Shown here: piece after piece, positions 8,989-17,186 of the stretch
How positions within the stretch are numbered: the stretch's first letter is position 1
Layout: every line of letters begins with the position of its first letter
Assembly (NCBI GenBank): GCA_030374805.1
Contig: JARGSG010000011.1
Coordinates: 496,001 to 560,000 of the forward strand
Length of the DNA stretch: 64,000 nucleotides
Direction of reading: 5' to 3'
DNA from: Gracilaria gracilis
Lineage: Eukaryota; Rhodophyta; Florideophyceae; Gracilariales; Gracilariaceae
Translations under genes and position numbers: made by a program
Notes under the pieces: model-generated
Seen by the model: only the letters and a program-made list of their open reading frames with translations
Databases searched by the model: none
What the model was told of the DNA's origin: nothing

Positions 8989-10815
8989 ATGAGTACCTCC
9001 CTCAATTTCTTTGAGGGCGTTGATGCCATATTAGATGAAAACATTGAAAAGGAACTAAGGTCGTATGTCAGCGCTGGCGGAAACCTCACGGAAGCATGCG
9101 AAACTCTATCCCAAAGCTACGATGGGCTTCCAGATATGATTCGACTTCTTATCGAGTGGATTGACTCCTATGGTAATGGAATTCAAGCTCTCGAAAAGGC
9201 GTTTCAAACCGTCCTCACTGCAAATGAGGCCAACATTATTCCCAAGTTGGATGACTCACTTGCCAAACCCGGCGCGAAAGAATTTCTTGCAACCATCGTA
9301 TCTTCGAGCAGATGGAGTCCCGTCGTCAGCGAAATGGCCCTTCGCCACAAGAAGAGCCTTCTTTATGATATGCTCATGCGCGAAAAGAGGTTGAAGGACG
9401 CCGATTTAAGTCTTAGCACCGTCTCGTCGGAACAAGTATTTGTCAAAGCGTTGCAAGAACAGTTTTCCAAATTCTTTGAGTCCTCTGCTTGTCAAACGGA
9501 TGTATCTTTACAGGCCTTGTTCGAACGAGTCACCGCTTTATGTTCGTACGATGAGCACACGCTTGTTGTTGGTACTCGCTTTCTCTGCTACATGTCACGG
9601 AATGCCAGCCAGCAGCTAACAACAGGCGTTTATACGAGAGTAGGAGAAGAAGTGAGGAAGGCCGTAGTCGAGAGGGCAACTACAACCACATCAGTATCGG
9701 AACAGGAGAAGAGGCACGAGTTGTTTCGAATGTTTGCAATGATCGATGCTGCCGTTGCAGGGGCCGCCGTAAGTCGAACTGTCGTAGACGCACTTGTAAG
9801 TATTCTAGTGTGCGAGGGAGGGAAACGGTCTTATTCAAAGGAGATAGAAACTCTGGTCGGCGTTTACGGTTTCCTCCTCGGGGATATTGGTGCGTCGGAT
9901 ATGATCCCAGATGGTAATTCGAATTCGGTAGTTAACGCAACTCTCGACTTCTCCGTCAAAGAGAAGACGTTTTGCATCGAACTCCTCTGCCACATGGAGA
10001 TCGTTGAAGGCATCATGAACGCTACGTTCAGCCATTACCATCGTTCGTATGCGACTGAAAGAGTTCCGGATATTGACAGGAGAAAATGCCTTGTGTTGCT
10101 ATTGACGTACATCGACATGTTTAGGACTATGCCCGAACAGGATATTCGAGCTGTCCTGGACAACTCCTCCCTAAGAGAGAGCTTCAGGAATAATCTCAAG
10201 TCAGGTACTGAGAGGATTAACATTGTGGTAGCAGCTTGTGAAGCCTGCCCTCCAGGGACCCCATGGTTCAAAATACGGCGAGGTCATGCAAAGACATTAG
10301 TTCAATCTGTCAGCAATCCTTTAATGGCGTATGGTGTGTATATGTGGGCATGTGAAGGTCTGAAAGGAAGTTCAGATGCTAGAGCGCTGATAATGACCGC
10401 ACCAAAGCATTTGGCCTTCCTTCAAGCTGTTGCGGAAACGCATGTCCAGCTTCGGCCAAAGATCCTGGATGCCGTTCACGAAGCGTTTGTCCGGGATTAT
10501 GACGGACTGGACATCACACAGATTGAAGACATGCGTGATATGTACGTCAAGTACATTATATCTCTGGCTCGTATACAAATGGCTCCGGAAGTTGTAGACG
10601 CGTTCTTCGACAAATGGGCAGGCGATGAAAGAATTGACCAAGCACACCTGAGACGGTTTGTGTCGGGTCTGCTTGACACAATCTCGCTGCCGTTCACCAA
10701 GGAACTCGAAGAAAAATTCGCTCGGTTGGTTGGACACACGCGAGTGAATTCGGCTCTGGATGGCGAGACCAAGAATAGGATAAGTCGGTTGCAATCTGCT
10801 CTCCGAGCTAGCTAA
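8989..10815 (+). CDS. NELFCD: NELF-C/D (TH1-family) negative elongation factor subunit
   Basis: A complete 608-aa frame, close to the 590 aa of human NELF-C/D. The N-terminus has the TH1-family signature YVSAGGNLTEACETLSQSY ... LLIEWI, matching the human pattern of a sheet-poor helical repeat starting FQAGGSPENVIQLLSENY. The C-terminal third also aligns throughout: NPLMAYGVYMW, HLAFLQAVAETH, LRPKILDAVHEAF, then LRRFVSGLLDTISLPFT near the end. In animals NELF-C/D binds NELF-A and holds RNA polymerase II in the promoter-proximal pause with DSIF. It is all-helical with no catalytic site. It is divergent from eL37 and convergent with the 540-aa gene. Finding NELF outside animals is notable; yeast and flowering plants lack it. 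Partner subunits are not in this window. Confidence 0.85.
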   Translation: MSTSLNFFEGVDAILDENIEKELRSYVSAGGNLTEACETLSQSYDGLPDMIRLLIEWIDSYGNGIQALEKAFQTVLTANEANIIPKLDDSLAKPGAKEFLATIVSSSRWSPVVSEMALRHKKSLLYDMLMREKRLKDADLSLSTVSSEQVFVKALQEQFSKFFESSACQTDVSLQALFERVTALCSYDEHTLVVGTRFLCYMSRNASQQLTTGVYTRVGEEVRKAVVERATTTTSVSEQEKRHELFRMFAMIDAAVAGAAVSRTVVDALVSILVCEGGKRSYSKEIETLVGVYGFLLGDIGASDMIPDGNSNSVVNATLDFSVKEKTFCIELLCHMEIVEGIMNATFSHYHRSYATERVPDIDRRKCLVLLLTYIDMFRTMPEQDIRAVLDNSSLRESFRNNLKSGTERINIVVAACEACPPGTPWFKIRRGHAKTLVQSVSNPLMAYGVYMWACEGLKGSSDARALIMTAPKHLAFLQAVAETHVQLRPKILDAVHEAFVRDYDGLDITQIEDMRDMYVKYIISLARIQMAPEVVDAFFDKWAGDERIDQAHLRRFVSGLLDTISLPFTKELEEKFARLVGHTRVNSALDGETKNRISRLQSALRAS

Positions 10816-11088
10816 CTTGGCCCTCAACTCTCGGTCGCCCCTATTGGACAGTCGGTGGAGCTGATTTGAATATTTCTTGTGACATGTGTTCGCCACCAAT
10901 GACGATTAGCAAGGAATACGCTCCGCACACTTGCAGTTTCTTGAAGTGCTGATGGACTCTGGGTAAGCAACTAGGAATGCAGAAGGCCCTCACGAATGAG
11001 ATGGATCTAATGGAATGATATATTCAACAGCCAATTGAGAGTTTATATCGGCGATCAGTTACGACAAGTTAGAACAAGGCCGAGGGAA

Positions 11089-12711
11089 TCAGGGTTCCGA
11101 GCGCCAGGATGCATGTGCGCCCTCGTCTATACGGGTCACTGGCCACATATACACCATGCTACTACCCCTAGGAACGGCCTGCAAGTTGTCCAGTGGTTGT
11201 GTGTCGTTGACCGTTTTCAAGATGAAGTCGATGAGGTCTGAGGGTATCTCTTCCCCTGAAACCTGAGACACAATAAGGCCCACCTCGTTCTTATCGAGCA
11301 CCATCTGCCATTTAAGGCCTCGAATATCTAATCGGTCTATCTCAAACGTGCCGATGATTCTCCCTGCCATCAATCTGTTGTACTCCTTCGCATTCTTCGC
11401 GTGCACAGCCATTCGCACCATCGACCTCATCGACACGTACCTACGGAGCATGCTGGACCTGCCACTACCTTCTTCATCGCCCAGCCGTCTGAAGTAGCGT
11501 TCATACACTATTGCACTCTGGCGGCCGTCCGGGGAAACATCGGAGTTTTTCACATCCATCATTTCCGAGTAGGCCTTGCTTGTGACTTCGTGTTCCCCTC
11601 GAACAAGCGTCTCCAAGAATTTTGACATCCACCGGGGGACTTCACGAATGGAATGCTTGAGCACTGGTTGGCGAATCATATGTCGTTCACTACATCGGAA
11701 TTGCGTCAACAGGCTCAGACGCGACTGCGCATCGGTACAGTATTCGACCTCCGTTTCGGCATACCATCGATCGCCGGTTGGAAGGCCATGTATTGAGGTG
11801 CCGTGCACGACCATCATGCGGCCGAGGAGCCCAAGCAGGATGCCACGCGGGGTGGGGGTGGGTGTAATTAGGATACCCCTTCCAACGGGAGACAGCTGTA
11901 CGGTGATTTCTCGAATCCACTTGTCACCGACAGCTTCGAATCCGGCTTCGCCCGCGGCCTGGATGGCAATTGCGATGAGGTCGAGCTCGTTTACTCCCAG
12001 GTCTCGACGGACACTGTCACGCACGTCGAGGTAATGCAGCACGGGCAGGTCAGTCTGCTTGATGACTTGCACCATGCGGTCGACCTCAGTGCGGAACACG
12101 GCGTCGAGATCTGGGGAGTGGCGGAAACGGTAGGTCATCCATCTGGTGACGGACTGTTCCAACTTGACCGGTAAATCTTCATTGGACGGTGCGTGATTGA
12201 TGAGGGTGATTAAGGTGACGACAACTGTGAGGGTGCCCGGCTCCCGTTCCAATTGGCCCGCAAGGAAATCGGCAGTGTCGTCAGGACCGCATTGCTCGAC
12301 GAGATGGAAATCGTGTACGACGACCTCGAGCGAATTGACGGCGCTCATGATGAGGGGAATTAAGTTGCGTTCGACCAGCAAGGGCCAACCTGCGGATACA
12401 GCGAGTCGGGAGTGGAGCGCATATATGCCCATGCGCTCCAACTGCAAGACGACGGCGCCGTTGTACAGGTTGTACAGGGCGAACATGTCGGTGATGATGG
12501 CGAGCGTGCGTGGCAAGGCATTGTGATAGGAGGGACATGGGGGAGCGAGCGCTTCTGGGCGAACGAATGTTCGGGGCACGACGGTATTGGTGCGGGGAGT
12601 GACGGGACGCGTGATGGTAAGACCGTAACAGCAGGAGCGTGGCAATGCGCCGTGGGCGCAGCGGTAGCACAGTGGACGCTTGTAGAAGCCGAGTCGTGGC
12701 AGGTCACACAT
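11089..12711 (-). CDS. unrecognised 540-aa protein
   Basis: A complete frame from the ATG at 12711 (MCDLPRLGFYK). The frame stays open upstream, but that part has promoter-like, GC-rich composition. An early Cys cluster (CYRCAHGALPRSCC, about residues 15-28) could bind metal or be part of a targeting region. The rest is a soluble-looking alternation of helices with no membrane segment, repeat or catalytic motif that I know. Words such as RLDIRGLKWQMVLDKNEVGL near the C-terminus may help a profile search. It is divergent from cytochrome b5 reductase, and the two starts lie almost the same distance from identical 12-bp motifs, suggesting co-regulation. I assign no function. Confidence 0.7.
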   Translation of the reverse strand: MCDLPRLGFYKRPLCYRCAHGALPRSCCYGLTITRPVTPRTNTVVPRTFVRPEALAPPCPSYHNALPRTLAIITDMFALYNLYNGAVVLQLERMGIYALHSRLAVSAGWPLLVERNLIPLIMSAVNSLEVVVHDFHLVEQCGPDDTADFLAGQLEREPGTLTVVVTLITLINHAPSNEDLPVKLEQSVTRWMTYRFRHSPDLDAVFRTEVDRMVQVIKQTDLPVLHYLDVRDSVRRDLGVNELDLIAIAIQAAGEAGFEAVGDKWIREITVQLSPVGRGILITPTPTPRGILLGLLGRMMVVHGTSIHGLPTGDRWYAETEVEYCTDAQSRLSLLTQFRCSERHMIRQPVLKHSIREVPRWMSKFLETLVRGEHEVTSKAYSEMMDVKNSDVSPDGRQSAIVYERYFRRLGDEEGSGRSSMLRRYVSMRSMVRMAVHAKNAKEYNRLMAGRIIGTFEIDRLDIRGLKWQMVLDKNEVGLIVSQVSGEEIPSDLIDFILKTVNDTQPLDNLQAVPRGSSMVYMWPVTRIDEGAHASWRSEP

Positions 12712-12866
12712 TGTTATGATAGGAGGAAGAGAGAAATAAAGAGGGGCCCACAATTGACGATTGTGTAATAACGAAGAATGATGAGAGAGGCGGCGGGCGG
12801 GAGAGTAAGCATAGGGGGCGACGGCGGGCGGGGGAGCGTTTAAATATGTACCAAGGGTAGCAACGC

Positions 12867-12887
12867 TACCGTTGGTACCGTTGGTAG
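12867..12887 (+). promoter_or_regulatory. two overlapping TACCGTTGGTA[C/G] motifs
   Basis: TACCGTTGGTAC at 12867-12878 overlaps TACCGTTGGTAG at 12876-12887. The first lies 156 bp upstream of the 12711 start. The core CCGTTG is a Myb-type site. A flanking GCTACC/GGTAGC pair makes the block nearly symmetrical. Confidence 0.6.
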
Positions 12888-13108
12888 CGACGACGCAGAG
12901 CGCGTGCGCCAGCGCAGCTTTGAGCGCATGCGCGCAGCAGCACGCGCAGACGCGCAGACGCGCGGCGCGTTTGATATCATAACAACGGCGTGCAGTTTGT
13001 CGCAATGAGGCGCCCGCCCCCCACCCATGACGGACGCGCTGCGCCGCGCGCGCGCAGCTGCGCATGTGATGCTTGTCGGATGAGCACGCACGCCATGATG
13101 GCGTTTGC

Positions 13109-13120
13109 TACCGTTGGTAC
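13109..13120 (+). promoter_or_regulatory. TACCGTTGGTAC motif upstream of cytochrome b5 reductase
   Basis: Perfect third copy of the 12-mer, ending 159 bp upstream of the 13279 start codon. Together with the 12867 copy it makes the divergent intergenic region nearly symmetrical. Confidence 0.6.
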
Positions 13121-13278
13121 ATGTACGCGTTGCGAAAAACGAATGCGCGCCGGATCAATCGCGCCGCCTCGCGCGCAGCCGGCCCACGCTTGCGCGCCAC
13201 GCCCCGCGCACACTCTTCCTCCCGCTCACACTCTTCCGCTCACACTCTGCGCTCGCACTCTCGCACGCGGCCGCCGTC

Positions 13279-14136
13279 ATGTCCGCCATTGTCGATCAGG
13301 TGCTGCTCTACGCGCGCCACAACCCCGGCGTGGTGGCCGGCGTGTGCGTGGCCGTGCTGCTGGTGGGGGTGACGCACGTGGTGTTTGCCACCGCCGCCAG
13401 CAGCGGCGCCGGCGCGCTCACCACCGTCTTCGAGCCGTACGTGCTGCTACACAAGAAGCGCGTCTCGCACAACACGCGCCTGCTGCGCTTCGCGCTGCCC
13501 ACGCCCACGGCCAAGCTGGGGCTGCCGCTGGGGCGCCACGTCTCGCTGCGCGCCTTCGTGGACCATAAGGAGGTGCGCCGCCCGTACACGCCAGTGTCGT
13601 CGCCGCATAGCACCGGCTTCTTCGAGCTGCTGGTCAAGATCTACCCGCAGCCGCACGGGCTCATGTCGCGCCACCTGGATGCGCTGCGCGTCGGGCAGAC
13701 CGTGGATGTACGCGGCCCGCTTGGGCGCTTCAGCTACGAGCCCAACGCGTACCGCAACATCAACATGGTGTGCGGCGGCACGGGCATCACGCCCATGTGG
13801 CAGCTGTTCCACTCCATTCTGGCCGACCCGGCCGATCGCACCAACGTGTCGCTCGTGTTTGCAAACGTCACCGAGCAAGACATCCTGCTGCGAGAGCAGC
13901 TGGACGAGCTCGCCGACGCGGAGGAGCGCTTCTCGCTGTACTACGTGCTCAACGAGCCGCCGCCCAACTGGCAGGGCGGCGTGGGCTTTGTCACCAAACA
14001 AATGCTGCAGCAACGCTTCGCCGCACCGGACAGCGACACGCTGGTGCTCATGTGCGGGCCGCCGCCCATGAACAAGGCCGTCAAGCTCATCCTCGCCGAG
14101 ATGGGATACACGCCGTCGCAGCTGTTCAAGTTCTGA
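13279..14136 (+). CDS. NADH-cytochrome b5 reductase
   Basis: 285 aa from ATG 13279; the open frame upstream is GC-rich leader and lacks homology. One N-terminal membrane segment (about residues 18-40) anchors a soluble ferredoxin-reductase-like domain. FAD-binding RPYTPVSS is at 101-108, the flavin-site glycine stretch GGTGITPMW at 166-174, and the NADH-binding CGPPPM at 259-264, ending in the usual aromatic F. It passes electrons from NADH to cytochrome b5 for fatty-acid desaturation, sterol synthesis and similar reactions at the ER or outer mitochondrial membrane. Length and motif order are normal and nothing is missing. It is divergent from the 540-aa gene and convergent with the poly-Q gene. 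Confidence 0.95.
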   Translation: MSAIVDQVLLYARHNPGVVAGVCVAVLLVGVTHVVFATAASSGAGALTTVFEPYVLLHKKRVSHNTRLLRFALPTPTAKLGLPLGRHVSLRAFVDHKEVRRPYTPVSSPHSTGFFELLVKIYPQPHGLMSRHLDALRVGQTVDVRGPLGRFSYEPNAYRNINMVCGGTGITPMWQLFHSILADPADRTNVSLVFANVTEQDILLREQLDELADAEERFSLYYVLNEPPPNWQGGVGFVTKQMLQQRFAAPDSDTLVLMCGPPPMNKAVKLILAEMGYTPSQLFKF

Positions 14137-14546
14137 GATCGCGCGTCATTTGTGCCGCTTTTTTTTGGCTCTCGAGCACAACGGATTGTCGTCGGAGGCT
14201 CGTGAGAGGGGGGGGGGGGGGCGGGACAAACTGCCGCTGCGGAAAACGGCAGCGCTGGGCGGACAGTGCCGCTGCGGCGCATTGCATCATGGAGCAGCTG
14301 CTCGCGGCGGGCTTGCTTGGAACAAATCCATACACAGCGTGCGTGTTTGGCGCAATTTACACCGGGAAGGTCGAGCCCAAACGAAAATAGGCACACTCTC
14401 AGCCTTCTGCCCCCCCTAAGCTAATAATGCCCTTTCTAAACACCAACTTGCTGCTTGCAGTTTGTCGCCACTCTTCGTCTTCCGTCCTCTTCTTGCCTTG
14501 CCGATTACAAACTCTTCTTCACGTACAGCGCGCTCGCGCTCATCGC
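14137..14546. other. convergent 3' spacer
   Basis: Separates the ends of two convergent genes. It holds a T run (14159-14166) and a G run of about 14 near 14208-14221. No gene is seen. Confidence 0.5.
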
Positions 14547-15260
14547 TCACTCACCAACGCGCTGCGCACTCATGGAGTGGTGTCTGCGTCGACGCCGCGA
14601 CCCAAGCAGTAGCATTCTACCTCTCCCGCGTCGCGAGCTACCCTGCTGTCGATTCGCCTCGTCCGAGTCGTCAGAAGGTGAGTCCGTCACCGACGAGATT
14701 CGCTTCGACCGTAGCAAAGAACTCATGCTTTGATGGTGGTGCGGTCGTTCCGACGAGCTGGAACGAAAGCCGCCTTGAAAACTCAGGTAATCATCTTCAA
14801 ACATTTCACAACTTCTAGTCATGGACTTTTTTTTTTCCATCGCCATCACACTTGACTGCGCTTCAGCTTCGTCCACAGCCTCTGCGCTGCTACTGCTGTC
14901 TGCACTCTGTTGCTGTTGCTGTTGTTGTTGTTCTTCTTGATCACTATCCGTGTTCGGCGTGTACAGCGACGAGTTGGCGCGCCGAACAAAAGCGTGAGGG
15001 CGAGGCATACGCATCTCGTGGTGCACGTCCGACATTGCTCTACTGCTACTCACGTCAAAGCTGAAGCCGGGGATCCTTCTCTCGCGCACGCTTTGAGGTT
15101 GTCGGTCCGAGCTACTGTCTGATTCGCCGTCTGATGCCACTTCCACGATGGCGCACTCCATCTCCTTCTCCACGTCCCTGTCGAACAACGCGGTGGGTAA
15201 ACGATACATACGGTGGCGTGGCGAATCGGCGTTGCTGCTGCTCGACGGGCGGCGGTCAAG

Positions 15261-15300
<40 letters not shown>

Positions 15301-16070
15301 CGCTCTAGCGTTCGGCGACCCGAGCTGGCAGTGCTCGCCGACCGCGCCGTGGACGACACGGGGCTGGCGGAAGCCATTGGCGACGACGGGTGTCTCGGCG
15401 ACGCTCTGGTGGGCATGAGACCCGACACCCTCGGCAGCTGACGCACTTTGGCGGTGGGCTGCTTGGGGGTGGATTCGCCCGCGGCGGAGAAGGAAATGGA
15501 GGCGATGCGAGGCAACATGAGCAAGGTGTCATCGTCTTCACGGGCGCCGACCTGGCGAACTCTCCTGCTGGTAGGCTCCCTCATGGAAGACACGGCGAGC
15601 TCGCCCTCATCCACTTGGTCATCAATGTCATCAAAGGACAGCTCGGCAAGGCGTCGGTGGCGGTTCTCGCGCTCCACCCTAAGGATGCGCTCGCGGTGCA
15701 GCAACACCTGGCTGGCGAGCGCGTCGGACACGTTGGCGGACGGCGCGGGCGACGCGGGCGGGGGCTGAGGCGCGCGTGACGCGTGGCCGTTTCTGTCGAA
15801 GGCGACATGATGCGCGGGCACAAGCTGCGTGGCGTTGCGCCTCTCGGAGCGACTGCGGCGGCGCAGCGTGTCGCCCAAACGGCTCATCTTGCGCTGCATG
15901 CGCGCAAACACCGAGCGCGAGCGCGACGAGCGCGCCTCGTGCGCGTCCTCGGCGGCGAAGACGGCGGCGGTGAGCAGGTTGTCGCGCCGCGCCACGACGC
16001 CGGTGGCGCCGGGTCGGTTGACGAGCACGTTCTGCAGCGCGGGCGGCGGCGGCGGCGGCGGGGAGCGCAT
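14547..16070 (-). CDS. poly-Q, serine/arginine-rich protein of unknown function
   Basis: 507 aa from the ATG at 16070 (MRSPPPPPPPALQ). The sequence is almost entirely low-complexity: an N-terminal polyproline run, a basic segment with RRRSRSERR, a 13-residue glutamine run encoded by CAA repeats near 15258-15300, a second Q run near 14905-14932, and acidic-serine patches (DGESDSSSD, SPSDDSDE). It ends in a strongly basic tail (LLGSRRRRRHH). I see no folded domain. The composition suggests a disordered regulatory or RNA/chromatin-associated protein. Consistent reading through 1.5 kb between two good genes, with an ATG start facing a divergent promoter, supports it as real. The exact start is less sure because the frame is open upstream. 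Confidence 0.6.
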
Positions 16071-16610
16071 GGCGGCGGGGGGGGAGGGGGAGGGGGAGGG
16101 GGGGTGCGGAAATATGAAGTTAGCGATCGGAAACAAGGGGCGGGGAGAAAGAGCTGTCAACAAGGCTGCGGAAGGGTGGCGCGAACAAAGACGCGCGCGA
16201 GAGGCGGGGGCGGTGGTGGTGGTTGCGCAGCAGTTGGCGACGGGCGCGGAACGTGTCGGGTAAGCAAGTGGCGTGTGCGTCAAATAAGGAGGAGGTGCGC
16301 GCGCGGCGCGCCTTCTCAGCTGCGCTGTCGAATTTGCAGCGCGCGCGCGCGCGTCCATTGGACGCGGCCGCGCGCCGCGCCCGCGCGCCGCGCCGTGCGC
16401 GCGGCGCTCGCTGAACGAGCGCGCGCCGTCACTTGTGTCATGTCGCTGTATGCCGCGCGCCGCGCGCGGAACCGCCGCTGAATCTGCGCGCGCGCGCATA
16501 AAGGCGCCGCCGGCCGCGCGCGGCGCTGTGCGTCCGCCCGCCCGTCGCCCGCCGCCGTCGCGCTCAAGCGCCCGCGCTCAAGCGCCGCACGCTGCAGACG
16601 CGGCCTCGAC
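16071..16610. promoter_or_regulatory. divergent GC-rich promoter region
   Basis: Lies between the poly-Q gene and the RING-H2 gene. It has purine-rich G tracts next to 16070 and long alternating GC/CG stretches near 16330-16400 and 16490-16530 that could adopt Z-DNA. A CATAAAGG box near 16498-16505 could be a TATA element for the RING gene. No copy of the 12-bp motif is present. Confidence 0.45.
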
Positions 16611-17117
16611 ATGGACCTGCTGCTGTTCGACTTTCTGCACTTTCTGGACGCTGCGCCGCGCGCGCCGCCGCCGCCGCCGTGCGCTTTGGCGCTGTCGCAC
16701 GCCGCCGCGCAGACGCTCAAGTGGTGCTTGCCGCGCCGCATCCACGAGCCCACCGGCTTGCTGTCCATCTTGCTGGACATGTTTCTGTCCAACTTTGTAC
16801 CGCACGGCGCCACGGACTCCGTCATTCGCGCGCTGCCCACCGAGGTGGTTGCGCTCGCCGCCTCGCGCACCGATCCGGCCCCGGCCCCGGCCCCGGCCCC
16901 GGCTGCGGCCGCGCCGCAGCCGTCGCCGCAGCCGTCGCCGCAGCCGTCGCCGCTCAACGTGGCCGCAGACACCAAGTGCGCCATCTGTCTGGCTCCGTAT
17001 CAAGTGGGCGATACCTTGCGTCGCCTCCCCTGTGACCACTTGTTCCACACCGAGTGCGTCGATGCATGGCTCAAGAGAAGATCTCTATGTCCCATCTGCA
17101 AACTGCACGCCTGTTGA
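16611..17117 (+). CDS. RING-H2 E3 ubiquitin ligase-like protein
   Basis: 168 aa. The C-terminal 46 residues form a canonical RING-H2 finger with ligands C123, C126, C141, H143, H146, C149, C160, C163, plus the conserved hydrophobic/W (DAW, 151-153) that contacts E2 enzymes. N-terminal to it are a helical region (about 1-80) and a Pro/Ala/Gln-Pro-Ser linker made by GGCCCC-type and CAGCCGTCGC-type minisatellites. There is no clear membrane segment. By family it should pass ubiquitin from an E2 to unknown substrates. It is convergent with RAB3GAP1, only 69 bp apart. Confidence 0.9.
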   Translation: MDLLLFDFLHFLDAAPRAPPPPPCALALSHAAAQTLKWCLPRRIHEPTGLLSILLDMFLSNFVPHGATDSVIRALPTEVVALAASRTDPAPAPAPAPAAAAPQPSPQPSPQPSPLNVAADTKCAICLAPYQVGDTLRRLPCDHLFHTECVDAWLKRRSLCPICKLHAC

Positions 17118-17186
17118 ATCGCTTGTATTTCAACAAGCCCCAACTACAATCCTACTACAGTAATCACAATCCTCAACACTTTCTGC

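Noticed and set aside
13105-13278. 58-residue N-terminal extension of cytochrome b5 reductase
   Set aside because: Arg/Ser-rich translation of GC-rich leader containing the 12-bp motif; the ATG at 13279 gives the normal anchor.
16071-16499. Upstream extension of the poly-Q protein
   Set aside because: Ala/Arg translation of a GC-rich divergent promoter; ATG 16070 is the better start.
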